This document shows positions 20,583 through 29,126 of a stretch of 64,000 nt of DNA, in pieces. Source of the stretch: an uncultured Prochlorococcus sp. (GTDB lineage Bacteria > Cyanobacteriota > Cyanobacteriia > PCC-6307 > Cyanobiaceae). The stretch lies in NCBI GenBank assembly GCA_902518475.1, contig CABYGI010000001.1, positions 124,001 through 188,000 on the forward strand, written 5' to 3'. The position numbers and the translations under genes were made by a program. Position 1 is the stretch's first letter, and each line of letters opens with the position of its first letter. The notes beneath the pieces were generated by a model, which saw only the letters and a list, made by a program, of their open reading frames with translations, did no database searches and had not been told where the DNA came from.

Positions 20583-22563
20583 TGTCCCATGGATCGTCGT
20601 CCCTAGAATTACCATACCTCGAATTTCTATAATTTCTATTCATTTGATTATCCCAAGGATCATCATCCCAATAATCATCAGAAAATAATTCATCCTTTAA
20701 TGATCCAAATGTATTTTTAATACCCTGTAACGGATTATTATCAGTTTTCTTTCCTGCTGCAAATTTTCTGTTTAATCCGAATAATGCTTCTTGGAGAGCA
20801 CTTACTGAAATTTCTAATTCTTGAGGATCATCATCATCTATATATTCTTCAACATCTTGAATGGCTAATTCAACAGCTCTTTGTTGCCTTTCGGCCCCAT
20901 AAGGACCAAATTCTAATGAAGCATCCCTAAGTCTTCTCTCTGCTTGCGCTATAAGAGTTAAAGCACTATTTTTTCTATCAATAACGGATCTTTTTTTTCT
21001 ATCTTCATTTGCTTTTGTTTTAGCTTCTTCAATTATGGAATTAATTTCTTGTTCATTTAAATTAGAACCTCCAGAAATTGTAACTGTTTGCTTTCTTCCA
21101 GTTGTTCTATCAGTTGCACTTACCTCTAAAAGACCATTTGCATCAATATCAAATGCTACTTGGACTTGAGGTATTCCCCTGGGAGCTGGAGGTATGCCTG
21201 ATAGCCTAAATTTACCAAGTGATTTATTTTCAGAAGCTAAAGGTCTTTCGCCCTGCCTTACTTGAACAACCACTGATGATTGATTAGCTTCCGAAGTACT
21301 AAAAACATCTGATTGTCTTACTGGTATTGGGGTATTACGAGGAATTAGTACCTTCATAAGACCACCAATAGTTTCTAAACCTAAAGATAAGGGAGTAACG
21401 TCATTTAGAAGTAAATCTTGTAAATCACCACTAATAATTCCAGATTGGATAGCAGCTCCAACTGCTACGACTTCATCAGGATTAACAGATTGACAAGGCT
21501 CATTAGGAACAAGAGTTTTTACTAATTGTTGAACCATTGGGATCCTAGTGCTGCCTCCAACAAGTACTACCTCATCAATATCTTCTGCGTTCCATCCAGA
21601 ATCATCTAAAGCTATTTGCACAGGTTCAAATAATCTATCTAGTAAATCTTGTGATAATGACTCAAATATTTTTCTATCTAAGGTTTCTTCAATATGTAAA
21701 GGCCCATCTTTGCTTGTTGTGATAAATGGTAAAGATATTTTTGTTTTTTGTAATCCTGATAACTCACATTTAGCTTTTTCAGCAGCCTCAGTTAATCTCT
21801 GTAAAGCTTGTCTATCCCTTCTCAGATCAATATCATGTTTACCCAGAAATTTTTCTGCAAGCCAATCAACTATTTTTGAATCAAAATTATTTCCTCCAAG
21901 CTGTGTATCACCACAAGTGGCTTTAACATCAAATACACCATTAGAAATTTTTAATAATGAAACATCAAATGTTCCTCCCCCTAAATCAAAAACCAAAACA
22001 TTATTAGAAGAACTTTTTTCAAAACCATATGCTAGAGCAGCAGCTGTAGGTTCATTTAAAATTCTATCTACTTTAATACCAGCTAATATTGCAGAATCCT
22101 TTGTAGCTTGTCTTTGAGATTCATTAAAGTAAGCAGGGACAGTAATAACTGCAGAATCAACAGTATCTCCAAGATATGTTTCAGCATCATTAATTAATTT
22201 TCTAATCAATGAGCTCACTAATTCTTCGGGAGCATACTCTCTTTCTGTATTTGGACTAAGAACCCTTACGCTTCCATTGGTATTAGCCTTTACGTTATAA
22301 GGAACAGAAATACTATTCTCATCTAATTCGTCCCAGTCACTACCAATAAATCTTTTTAGGTTATAAAAGGTATTCTTAGGATTTAGAACAAGTTGTCTTC
22401 TCGCTTGGTCTCCTATTACTATTTCCTTGTCTTTTGTAAATCCAACTATGGAAGGTGTGGTTCTAGAACCCTCAGAATTTGCAATAATAATTGGACGACC
22501 AGCTTCTATTACTCCGACAACAGAGTTAGTGGTACCTAAATCAATTCCAACTATTTGCCCCAT
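20566..22563 (-). CDS. dnaK: Molecular chaperone DnaK (Hsp70)
   Basis: A 665-residue Hsp70. Phosphate-binding GIDLGTTNSVVGVIEAG is at residues 5-21, VFDLGGGTFDVSLLKI near 190-205, VLVGGSTRIPMVQ near 330, followed by the substrate-binding domain (NDVTPLSLGLETIGG). The C-terminal tail is Asp/Trp/Asn-rich (DDDPWDN repeated near the end) and lacks the EEVD or usual Gly-rich ending, typical of one cyanobacterial DnaK paralog (DnaK1-like, tentative). It partners with the overlapping dnaJ. The upstream gap holds no obvious CIRCE inverted repeat. Confidence 0.96.
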   Translation of the reverse strand: MGQIVGIDLGTTNSVVGVIEAGRPIIIANSEGSRTTPSIVGFTKDKEIVIGDQARRQLVLNPKNTFYNLKRFIGSDWDELDENSISVPYNVKANTNGSVRVLSPNTEREYAPEELVSSLIRKLINDAETYLGDTVDSAVITVPAYFNESQRQATKDSAILAGIKVDRILNEPTAAALAYGFEKSSSNNVLVFDLGGGTFDVSLLKISNGVFDVKATCGDTQLGGNNFDSKIVDWLAEKFLGKHDIDLRRDRQALQRLTEAAEKAKCELSGLQKTKISLPFITTSKDGPLHIEETLDRKIFESLSQDLLDRLFEPVQIALDDSGWNAEDIDEVVLVGGSTRIPMVQQLVKTLVPNEPCQSVNPDEVVAVGAAIQSGIISGDLQDLLLNDVTPLSLGLETIGGLMKVLIPRNTPIPVRQSDVFSTSEANQSSVVVQVRQGERPLASENKSLGKFRLSGIPPAPRGIPQVQVAFDIDANGLLEVSATDRTTGRKQTVTISGGSNLNEQEINSIIEEAKTKANEDRKKRSVIDRKNSALTLIAQAERRLRDASLEFGPYGAERQQRAVELAIQDVEEYIDDDDPQELEISVSALQEALFGLNRKFAAGKKTDNNPLQGIKNTFGSLKDELFSDDYWDDDPWDNQMNRNYRNSRYGNSRDDDPWDNDYFL

Positions 22564-22776
22564 GATTTTAGATCGCTAAATTAAAGCAAAATTTACTAAT
22601 AATTTAATTAATTTTTATCTTTGATATTTACATATAATAATAAAAATCAAACATTTTCAACTTAATTTAAATAAATAAGATTATTTATAACTTATCAAAA
22701 ATATTACTAAGTAATCTAAAACATTTTTTACATACAATGTTGTTGATGTATTAAACCAAAATAAACTAATATATAA

Positions 22777-22863
22777 CGGAGAGAGAGGGATTCGAACCCT
22801 CGATAAAGTTGCCTCTATACAGCATTTCCAGTGCTGCGCCTTCAACCACTCGGCCACCTCTCC
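22777..22863 (-). tRNA. trnS-GGA: tRNA-Ser (anticodon GGA)
   Basis: An 87-base class II tRNA folded by eye. Acceptor GGAGAGG pairs with TCTCTCC plus discriminator G; the D arm holds GCCGAGTGGTTGAAGGC; the anticodon stem is CAGCA/TGCTG with loop CTGGAAA, giving anticodon GGA at 22829-22827; a long variable arm follows (about 45-62); and the T arm is GAGGG TTCGAAT CCCTC. The long variable arm and anticodon agree on serine (UCC/UCU codons). CCA is not encoded. Confidence 0.97.
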
Positions 22864-22912
22864 CAAGATAACCATTTTAACCCTTGACCATACCATTTTA
22901 GAGGAAAGTTAT

Positions 22913-23287
22913 TTGAAAAAGACTTTCACAGTCACGATTAAAAATAAGGAAACCGGAAAGGTTTACCAAGAACAGGTTAATAGTGATGATTACATACTTA
23001 AGGAATTTGAAAAGAGAGGCTTCAAGCTTGCATTTTCATGCAGAAATGGTTGCTGTACAAGTTGTGCAGTCAAAATAATATCTGGTAGTTTGAAACAACC
23101 TGAAGCCATGGGTGTATCTCAATCATTAAAAGATAAAGGTTACGCACTACTTTGTGTCGCTAAGGCTACATCAGATCTTGAGGTTGAAACTACATATGAA
23201 GATGAAGTTTATGATTTACAATTTGGACAATATTTTGGAAGGGGAAATACAAGAGTTGCGCCACCATGGGAGTTTGAGGAAGATTAA
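22913..23287 (+). CDS. 2Fe-2S ferredoxin (plant type) with C-terminal extension
   Basis: A 124-residue soluble electron carrier. Cluster cysteines follow the plant-type spacing: C43-x4-C48-x2-C51 (SCRNGCCTSCAV) and C81 (LCVAKA). The TTG start at 22913 is supported by GAGGAAAG about 5 to 10 bases upstream. The protein runs about 25 residues past a standard PetF core, ending in acidic, Trp-containing sequence (YFGRGNTRVAPPWEFEED), so it is probably a secondary ferredoxin rather than the main photosynthetic one. The IMPase-family gene follows 6 bases later. Confidence 0.92.
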   Translation: MKKTFTVTIKNKETGKVYQEQVNSDDYILKEFEKRGFKLAFSCRNGCCTSCAVKIISGSLKQPEAMGVSQSLKDKGYALLCVAKATSDLEVETTYEDEVYDLQFGQYFGRGNTRVAPPWEFEED

Positions 23288-23292
23288 TTATT

Positions 23293-24141
23293 ATGTTTGA
23301 ATTTAGTCAAATAGAGGATATTTCAAATCAAGTAAACTTATCTAGTTTGTATGAAATAGCCAGGAAATCCGCTCAAATTGGTAATGAAATTCTAAAAATT
23401 AATTACAATAAAATTCAAAAAATATCATCAAAGGGTAGGAAAGGTGATCTAGTAACCAATGTAGATTTGGAAGTTGAACATAAAATAAAAGAATATTTAT
23501 TAGAAGAGACACCAAACGTTTCAATCCATGCAGAGGAATCGGGTAAATTAAACAAATCCTCGGATTTAACATGGTGTATAGACCCATTAGACGGCACTAC
23601 TAATTATTCTCATGGATATCCTTTTTTTGGTACTTCTATAGGTCTTGTATATAAAAACAATCCAATCATAGGGGCTATATCAGTACCTTATTTAGATGAA
23701 CTTTATTCAGCCTGTATCGGTTTAGGATCATTCTGCAATGATAGTGAACTTAAAGTATCGAATCCTTCTAAACTTGCTGATAGCCTACTTGTAACTGGAT
23801 TCTCTTATGACAGATTTGAGACAGAGGATAATAATTATGCGGAATTTTGTTATTTAACACATAAAACTAGAGGTGTCAGGAGAGGAGGAGCAGCAGCAGT
23901 TGATCTAGCATTTGTTGCTTCAGGTAAGGTTGATGGATACTGGGAAAGAGGATTGGAGGTATGGGACCTGGCGGCCGGTGCTATCATTGTTAAAGAGGCT
24001 GGTGGAATTATTTCAGATTATCCATCAGGCAAATTTAATTTAAGTTCTGGAAGAATTTTAGCTTGTTCGCCCAGCCTTGAAAATGAATTAAAAAATGAGC
24101 TAGATAATGTTTCTCCATTTAAAAAAAATCTCTATACTTAA
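23293..24141 (+). CDS. Inositol monophosphatase family protein
   Basis: A 282-residue Mg-dependent phosphatase of the IMPase/CysQ superfamily. Metal motifs are DLVTNVDLEVE near residue 52, the EES segment near 77, WCIDPLDGTTNYSHGYPFF near 93-111, and the C-terminal EVWDLAAGAIIVKEAGG near 222-238. Family members act on inositol phosphate, sugar phosphates or 3'-phosphoadenosine phosphate; sequence alone does not choose. It is in a plus-strand run with ferredoxin and hisZ. Confidence 0.9.
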   Translation: MFEFSQIEDISNQVNLSSLYEIARKSAQIGNEILKINYNKIQKISSKGRKGDLVTNVDLEVEHKIKEYLLEETPNVSIHAEESGKLNKSSDLTWCIDPLDGTTNYSHGYPFFGTSIGLVYKNNPIIGAISVPYLDELYSACIGLGSFCNDSELKVSNPSKLADSLLVTGFSYDRFETEDNNYAEFCYLTHKTRGVRRGGAAAVDLAFVASGKVDGYWERGLEVWDLAAGAIIVKEAGGIISDYPSGKFNLSSGRILACSPSLENELKNELDNVSPFKKNLYT

Positions 24142-24159
24142 AATTCGTTAAATATTAAA

Positions 24160-25311
24160 ATGACAGATATAAAGGAAATTAAATTAGTCGATGTTAAAAA
24201 TAACTCTAATATTATTAATAATTTAAATAATATCTATAAACTATGGGGCTACGAAGAGGTTTCACCCTCATTTATAAATACATTAGAGACGATAAAAGGG
24301 CGTGGAGTTATTGAAGAAAATCAGCTTGTGGGAATTGTAAGTAATAATTCATTATGTCTTAGGCCAGAAATGACAACATCTATTGTTAAATTGTCATCTA
24401 CTAGATTAATAAATAAGAAAAGACCTATAAGATTATTCACCAATGGAATGGTCTTTGATAAAAAACAAAATAATAACAATTCATTTAAGTTACAAGAAAA
24501 ACTGCAGAGTGGAATTGAATTAATTGGATACGATACAAAATACCCTGAAATTGAAGTTATTAATATATTGTTTGATGCGATAGATAATATTAATTTGAAG
24601 GATGGTTGTCAATTATATCTACTCGTTAGCACAACAAAAATAATGGACTTGATACTGAACAAATATAAGAATAATAATTTTGAAGAAATCAAGAAAAGTC
24701 TGGTTAATTTTGATCAGGATAATTTATCTAAATTAAGATTAGATGAAGATGATAAATATATTCTTAAAGATCTTTTATTCACTCGAGGAGAGCCAATTGC
24801 AATATTAAAAAAATTAAAAACTTCATATGGTACTAGTAAAACATTAGATGACTTAAATTTTTTATTTGAAACATTATCAAAAATTTCAAATAAATATGGT
24901 GTTAAATTACAACTTGATCCCACTTTTCAACCTCATTTGAATTTATATGAAGGAATAGTTTTTCAATTAATAGGTGATAATGGAAAAAATAAAAGCGTTA
25001 TCGCAAAAGGCGGAAGATATGATGAGTTAGTAAGATCATTTAGTCCTAATGAGAAAATATTTAACGGGATTGGATTTACAATTTCGGTAGACATTTTAAG
25101 AAATTTAATTAAGGAAGAAAAGACAGATAAAAAAAAGATTTTATTGATGTTTAAAGATTCTAATTTATTAGAAAAAGGTATGAATGAACAAAAAGCGCAA
25201 CAAAAAAAAGGAAATATTGCTGTCTTACATTTAAATCCTGTTGATGACTTGGCTAAAGCTAATCAAATTATGAATGAAAATAATTGTAGTGAGATTTTGT
25301 GGGTTAAATAA
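24160..25311 (+). CDS. hisZ: ATP phosphoribosyltransferase regulatory subunit HisZ
   Basis: A 383-residue histidyl-tRNA-synthetase-like protein that is required by short-form HisG for the first step of histidine synthesis. It shows class II fold landmarks (LWGYEEVSPSFINTLE near 27-43; CLRPEMTTSIVKLSSTR near 67-83; AKGGRYDELVRSF near 285-297), but the catalytic HisRS motifs (such as RGLDYYTG) are degenerate, as expected for HisZ. It lies 18 bases after the IMPase-family gene. Confidence 0.9.
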   Translation: MTDIKEIKLVDVKNNSNIINNLNNIYKLWGYEEVSPSFINTLETIKGRGVIEENQLVGIVSNNSLCLRPEMTTSIVKLSSTRLINKKRPIRLFTNGMVFDKKQNNNNSFKLQEKLQSGIELIGYDTKYPEIEVINILFDAIDNINLKDGCQLYLLVSTTKIMDLILNKYKNNNFEEIKKSLVNFDQDNLSKLRLDEDDKYILKDLLFTRGEPIAILKKLKTSYGTSKTLDDLNFLFETLSKISNKYGVKLQLDPTFQPHLNLYEGIVFQLIGDNGKNKSVIAKGGRYDELVRSFSPNEKIFNGIGFTISVDILRNLIKEEKTDKKKILLMFKDSNLLEKGMNEQKAQQKKGNIAVLHLNPVDDLAKANQIMNENNCSEILWVK

Positions 25312-25344
25312 ATTCTTTGAAAAACTATTTACTTTTAAATCATA

Positions 25345-25360
25345 TATTGTTCGGACAATA
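25345..25360. other. Short hairpin upstream of htpG
   Basis: Perfect inverted repeat TATTGT / ACAATA around a TCGG tetraloop in the 114-base gap between hisZ and htpG. There is no T-run after it, so it is not a standard terminator. It could be an operator or an mRNA leader structure; no role is shown. Confidence 0.35.
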
Positions 25361-25425
25361 CTCCTTATTAAACTTGATTAACTAGTTTTTACGAAATAGG
25401 ATTTATTATGTTTGATTTTTTTTAA

Positions 25426-27330
25426 ATGGAAAAAGGCGAAATTCGTATTAATACCGAAAATATTTTCCCAATTATCAAGAAGGCGGTATATTCTGACCAT
25501 GAAATCTTTTTAAGAGAACTTGTTAGTAATGGTGTTGACGCAATTAGTAAAAGAAGAATGGCCTCTATGGCAGGCGATTGCGAGAATACTGAGGAGTCTC
25601 AAGTAAAAATAACAATTAACCGCGAAAAAAATACGTTAACAATTTCTGATAATGGAATTGGAATGAATGCTGAAGAAATTAAGAAGTATATAAATCAAGT
25701 AGCATTTTCTAGTGCTGAAGAATTTCTAACAAAATACAAAAAAGATAATGATGAATTCATAGGTCATTTTGGACTAGGTTTTTATTCAAGTTTCATGGTG
25801 GCAGATAGAGTTGATATATTAACTAAGTCGGCAATTGGGGAATCAAAAGCTTTCAAATGGTCTTGTGATGGATCGCCTAATTTCACCTTAGAGGAATCAG
25901 AAAGAGAGACAATTGGTACAGATGTTATTCTTCACCTTCTTGAAGAAGAAAAAGAGTTTATCGAGCCTGAAAGGATTAAATCACTAATAAAAAAATATTG
26001 TGATTTTATGCCAATAGACATCTTATTAGAGGGAGAGACAATAAATAAGAAAAATCCTCCTTGGAGAAAACAACCTAGTGAATTAAAAGATGAAGATTAT
26101 ATTGAGTTATATAAATACCTTTATCCTTTCCAGGGAGATCCACTGTTATGGATTCATCTAAATACAGATTATCCATATGACATACAAGGGATATTATATT
26201 TTCCAAAGTTGTCAGGTAGAGCTGATTGGGAAAAGGGAGAAATAAAACTATTTTGCAATCAAGTATTCGTAAGTGATTCAATTAAAGAAATAGTACCAAA
26301 ATACCTTTTACCTCTAAGAGGAGTTATTGACTCTACAGATATACCTCTAAATGTTAGTAGAAGCGCATTACAAACAGATAGAAAAGTAAGGTCTATATCA
26401 TCATTTATCTCCAAAAAAATCGCTAATAAACTGAAGGATTTGATAAAAAATTCTCCAGAATTTTATGCAGAAATATGGGATTCAATCTCTGCTTTTATTA
26501 AAATTGGTGCTATCGAAGATGAAAAATTTGCTGATTTAGTCAATAACAGCATAATTTTCGAAACAATAATGAATTCAGAGAAAGACGTAAATAAAGATAT
26601 TGAAAATAAATCCCTCATCAAGTGCAATGATAAATATTTCACAACTCTCGCAAATTACAAAGAGCGAAATAAATTAACTGATTCTAAAAAAATAATTTAC
26701 TGTTCGGATTTGATTGCACAATCTAGTGCATTAAATATCTGTTTATCTGATAATAAAGAAGTTATTAAATCAGATCCCTTAATTGACGCACAATTTCTTC
26801 CATGGTTGGAAAGTAAAAATGAAAATTATCAATTCCAAAGAGTAGATTCAGAAATAAATGAACTAGAAGATAAAGAATCTAAAGAAATTGTAGATAAGGA
26901 TGGCAAATCAAATACAGATAATCTTAGAGATACGATAGTTAAGGCCCTTAACAATGAGAAAGTAACAGTAAAAGTGCAGTCACTTTCAAGTAAAGATGCT
27001 CCACCAGCGATGATCTTGCTACCAGAACAAATGAGAAGAATTAATGATATGGGTGCTTACATGGAACAAAAGATGCCTGGCTTACCTGAATATCATGTGC
27101 TCTTAATTAACAAAGAACATCCACTTATTATTGGTCTTAATAAAATTACAGGCAATAAAATAATTATTGATAAAAATGATCCTATTGAGAATCCATTGGC
27201 ATCTAAAATTGCTAATCATGTTTACGATATGGCTAAGCTATCTGTTGGTGGATTAGATCAAGAACAAATAATTAATTTACAGAATAATAATGCCGAATTA
27301 ATCTCAGAATTACTTAATTCAACAAATTGA
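25426..27330 (+). CDS. htpG: Chaperone HtpG (Hsp90)
   Basis: A 634-residue ATP-dependent chaperone. The GHKL ATPase motifs are EIFLRELVSNGVDAI near residues 26-40, ISDNGIGMNAEEI near 75-87 and GHFGLGFYSSFMVADR near 111-126; the middle domain has IPLNVSRSALQ. It lacks the MEEVD tail, as bacterial forms do. There is no CIRCE element upstream, only the small hairpin at 25345-25360. The length is normal. Confidence 0.97.
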   Translation: MEKGEIRINTENIFPIIKKAVYSDHEIFLRELVSNGVDAISKRRMASMAGDCENTEESQVKITINREKNTLTISDNGIGMNAEEIKKYINQVAFSSAEEFLTKYKKDNDEFIGHFGLGFYSSFMVADRVDILTKSAIGESKAFKWSCDGSPNFTLEESERETIGTDVILHLLEEEKEFIEPERIKSLIKKYCDFMPIDILLEGETINKKNPPWRKQPSELKDEDYIELYKYLYPFQGDPLLWIHLNTDYPYDIQGILYFPKLSGRADWEKGEIKLFCNQVFVSDSIKEIVPKYLLPLRGVIDSTDIPLNVSRSALQTDRKVRSISSFISKKIANKLKDLIKNSPEFYAEIWDSISAFIKIGAIEDEKFADLVNNSIIFETIMNSEKDVNKDIENKSLIKCNDKYFTTLANYKERNKLTDSKKIIYCSDLIAQSSALNICLSDNKEVIKSDPLIDAQFLPWLESKNENYQFQRVDSEINELEDKESKEIVDKDGKSNTDNLRDTIVKALNNEKVTVKVQSLSSKDAPPAMILLPEQMRRINDMGAYMEQKMPGLPEYHVLLINKEHPLIIGLNKITGNKIIIDKNDPIENPLASKIANHVYDMAKLSVGGLDQEQIINLQNNNAELISELLNSTN

Positions 27331-27369
27331 TTCATGTGATAGAATTTTTATAGTTATAACTCAATAAAT

Positions 27370-27606
27370 ATGTCAAGAGTTTGCGAAATGACTGGTGCAA
27401 AAGCTAATAACGGGATGTCAGTAAGTCACTCACATATTCGTACAAAAAAATTGCAACAAGTTAATCTTCAAAAAAGGAGACTTTGGTGGGAAGAAGGTAA
27501 AAAATGGGTGAATATTAAAATTAGCACCAAAGCACTAAAGTCTATACAAAAAGTAGGTTTAGGTAAATTTGCCAAATCAAATGGAGTTGATTTAAAAAAA
27601 TTCTAA
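27370..27606 (+). CDS. rpmB: 50S ribosomal protein L28
   Basis: A 78-residue large-subunit protein. The L28 hallmark [27 protein letters not shown] is at the N-terminus with [17 protein letters not shown] at 37-53. It is followed 6 bases later by a peroxiredoxin gene. Confidence 0.97.
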   Translation: MSRVCEMTGAKANNGMSVSHSHIRTKKLQQVNLQKRRLWWEEGKKWVNIKISTKALKSIQKVGLGKFAKSNGVDLKKF

Positions 27607-27611
27607 ATTTA

Positions 27612-28145
27612 ATGAGAAATTTAGTTGTAAGTATAATAATATCATTTAATTTTTTATTTAATTGTAATCTAGCCATCGCTTTTGACTTCGCTCCTGAAAT
27701 TGGAGATATTGCTCCAAACTTTCAATTAGAAGGTTTTAATAAAAACATAAAATCAAAAAATATTTGGGAATTAAATGATTTTCAAGGTAAGTGGCTTGTT
27801 ATGTATTTTTATCCAAAGGACTTTACCGCAGGTTGCACTCTTGAAGCTAAAGGTTTTTCAGAATTAAAAAAAGATTTTTCAAAATATAATGCCGAAATTG
27901 TTGGTATTAGTGCTGATAATCAAGATTCTCATGAAAGTTTCTGCAGCGAGAAATCTATAAACTACACTTTATTATCAGATCCTGAAGGGATTATTAGTGA
28001 TAAATATGGTTCTTGGATTCCTCCATTTTCAGATAGAAATACTTTTTTGATTTCTCCAGAAGGGGAAATTTCTTATAGATGGATAAGTGTTTTACCTATA
28101 AATCATGCCAAGGAAGTACTTAATGTACTAAAGAAAAAAATATAA
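27612..28145 (+). CDS. Peroxiredoxin (BCP/PrxQ type) with signal peptide
   Basis: A 177-residue thiol peroxidase that reduces peroxides. An N-terminal hydrophobic signal-like segment (residues 4-23) implies export, probably to the periplasm or thylakoid lumen. The peroxidatic cysteine is C75 in FTAGCTLEAKGF. The usual PrxQ partner cysteine five residues on is missing; the only later cysteine is C111 in HESFCSEK, a possible resolving residue. It lies between rpmB and the DUF2499/DUF3593/psaK genes on the same strand. Confidence 0.88.
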   Translation: MRNLVVSIIISFNFLFNCNLAIAFDFAPEIGDIAPNFQLEGFNKNIKSKNIWELNDFQGKWLVMYFYPKDFTAGCTLEAKGFSELKKDFSKYNAEIVGISADNQDSHESFCSEKSINYTLLSDPEGIISDKYGSWIPPFSDRNTFLISPEGEISYRWISVLPINHAKEVLNVLKKKI

Positions 28146-28148
28146 ATT

Positions 28149-28451
28149 TTGCACGAGCTATCATTTGGAACTTGGTTAATACATATCTCTTCAGTAATTG
28201 AATGGATATTTACTATCTTTGTCATATACAAAATTTCTACGTATAAAAAATATGATTTATTTTTTTGGTTAAGCATAGCAATGCTACCAAACCTAATAGG
28301 AGCTATGTGCGCTATAACTTGGCACATCTATGATAATCAAGATGCATTGTATGGATTAGTAACGCTTCAAGGTATATTTACTTTTATAGGAAATTCAACA
28401 TTAGCTCTAGCATCATTCACTATTTTTAAAAAGGAAGAGACTTATGAATGA
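28149..28451 (+). CDS. DUF2499 family membrane protein
   Basis: A 100-residue protein with about three hydrophobic segments, recognised from memory as the DUF2499 family of cyanobacteria and plastids (LSFGTWLIHISSVIEWIF; MLPNLIGAMCAITWHIYDN). The start is TTG at 28149, 3 bases after the peroxiredoxin stop; no ATG precedes the conserved block. It overlaps the next gene by 8 bases. Function unknown. Confidence 0.82.
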   Translation: MHELSFGTWLIHISSVIEWIFTIFVIYKISTYKKYDLFFWLSIAMLPNLIGAMCAITWHIYDNQDALYGLVTLQGIFTFIGNSTLALASFTIFKKEETYE

Positions 28452-28779
28452 ATTATTTATAAAATTTATAGAAAAATTAGCTTCTATTGACAATACAGCT
28501 TTGTTTGCCGCATCTATATTTCCATATGCAATATTTTTGTTTTACTTATACAAAATTAAATCTGTTAATAATTTAATAAAAACAGGTTATACTTTAACAG
28601 TTTTATTTGTTTTTATAACTATAGTAGTTTCTTTCTATACATTAAATTACTACAATAAAACTCTTGTTGAAGTTGACTTCTTCCATGGTTTAGCAGAATC
28701 TTTCTTAACCCTAAGCGATTTTATTATTTTGTTTGGATTTATAAGGTTGTTAAATAGCTTAGAAGTAAACAACTCTTAA
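28444..28779 (+). CDS. DUF3593 family membrane protein
   Basis: A 111-residue protein with three predicted membrane helices (about 20-36, 47-70, 85-105), ending in a polar tail. The sequence agrees with the cyanobacterial DUF3593 family (TALFAASIFPYAIFLFYL; FHGLAESFLTLSDFIILFGF). Overlap with the DUF2499 gene suggests that the two products are made together. Function unknown. Confidence 0.8.
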   Translation: MNELFIKFIEKLASIDNTALFAASIFPYAIFLFYLYKIKSVNNLIKTGYTLTVLFVFITIVVSFYTLNYYNKTLVEVDFFHGLAESFLTLSDFIILFGFIRLLNSLEVNNS

Positions 28780-28845
28780 GACCTTTTACAATTTTGTGTT
28801 TTTTAGGTAAAAGTATTAGAGAATATATAAAAATAACGATTTTTT

Positions 28846-29106
28846 ATGTTTACTACATTATTTGCAGCTGCAGATCCAGCAACTTTTTCTTGGTCTCCAA
28901 AGTGTGCCGTCGTAATGATTGCATGTAATGTTTTTGCTTATGCAATTGCCAGAGCAACTATAAGAAAACCAAATGAAGGTTTTGAAATACCTAATGCAAA
29001 ATTCTATGGTGGTTTAAGTCACGCATCAGTTGTAGGTGCTAATTGCCTAGGTCATATTTTCGGAATTGGTGCAATCTTAGGATTAGCCTCACGGGGTGTT
29101 TTATAA
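28846..29106 (+). CDS. psaK: Photosystem I reaction centre subunit PsaK (subunit X)
   Basis: An 86-residue thylakoid protein with two membrane helices (about 18-36 and 60-83) at the edge of the photosystem I core, involved in antenna attachment. The family pattern FSWSPKCAVVMIACNVFAYAIARATI and the GLSHASVVGANCLGHIFGIGAILGL segment are clear. It has its own 66-base leader after DUF3593 and converges on dxs. Confidence 0.95.
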   Translation: MFTTLFAAADPATFSWSPKCAVVMIACNVFAYAIARATIRKPNEGFEIPNAKFYGGLSHASVVGANCLGHIFGIGAILGLASRGVL

Positions 29107-29126
29107 AAAATTTATTTATTAAATTT

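Noticed and set aside
21548-22117. 189-codon plus-strand ORF inside dnaK
   Set aside because: Antisense shadow of a strongly conserved gene; the Ser/Pro-rich translation resembles no family.
22681-22896. 71-codon minus-strand ORF across the tRNA
   Set aside because: It is a read-through of tRNA-Ser (VAEWLKAQHW...SRVRIPLSPL is the well-known translation of a serine tRNA), not a gene.
29100-29126. Possible bidirectional terminator between psaK and dxs
   Set aside because: The inverted repeat is made only of A and T with little stability; cannot be told from background.
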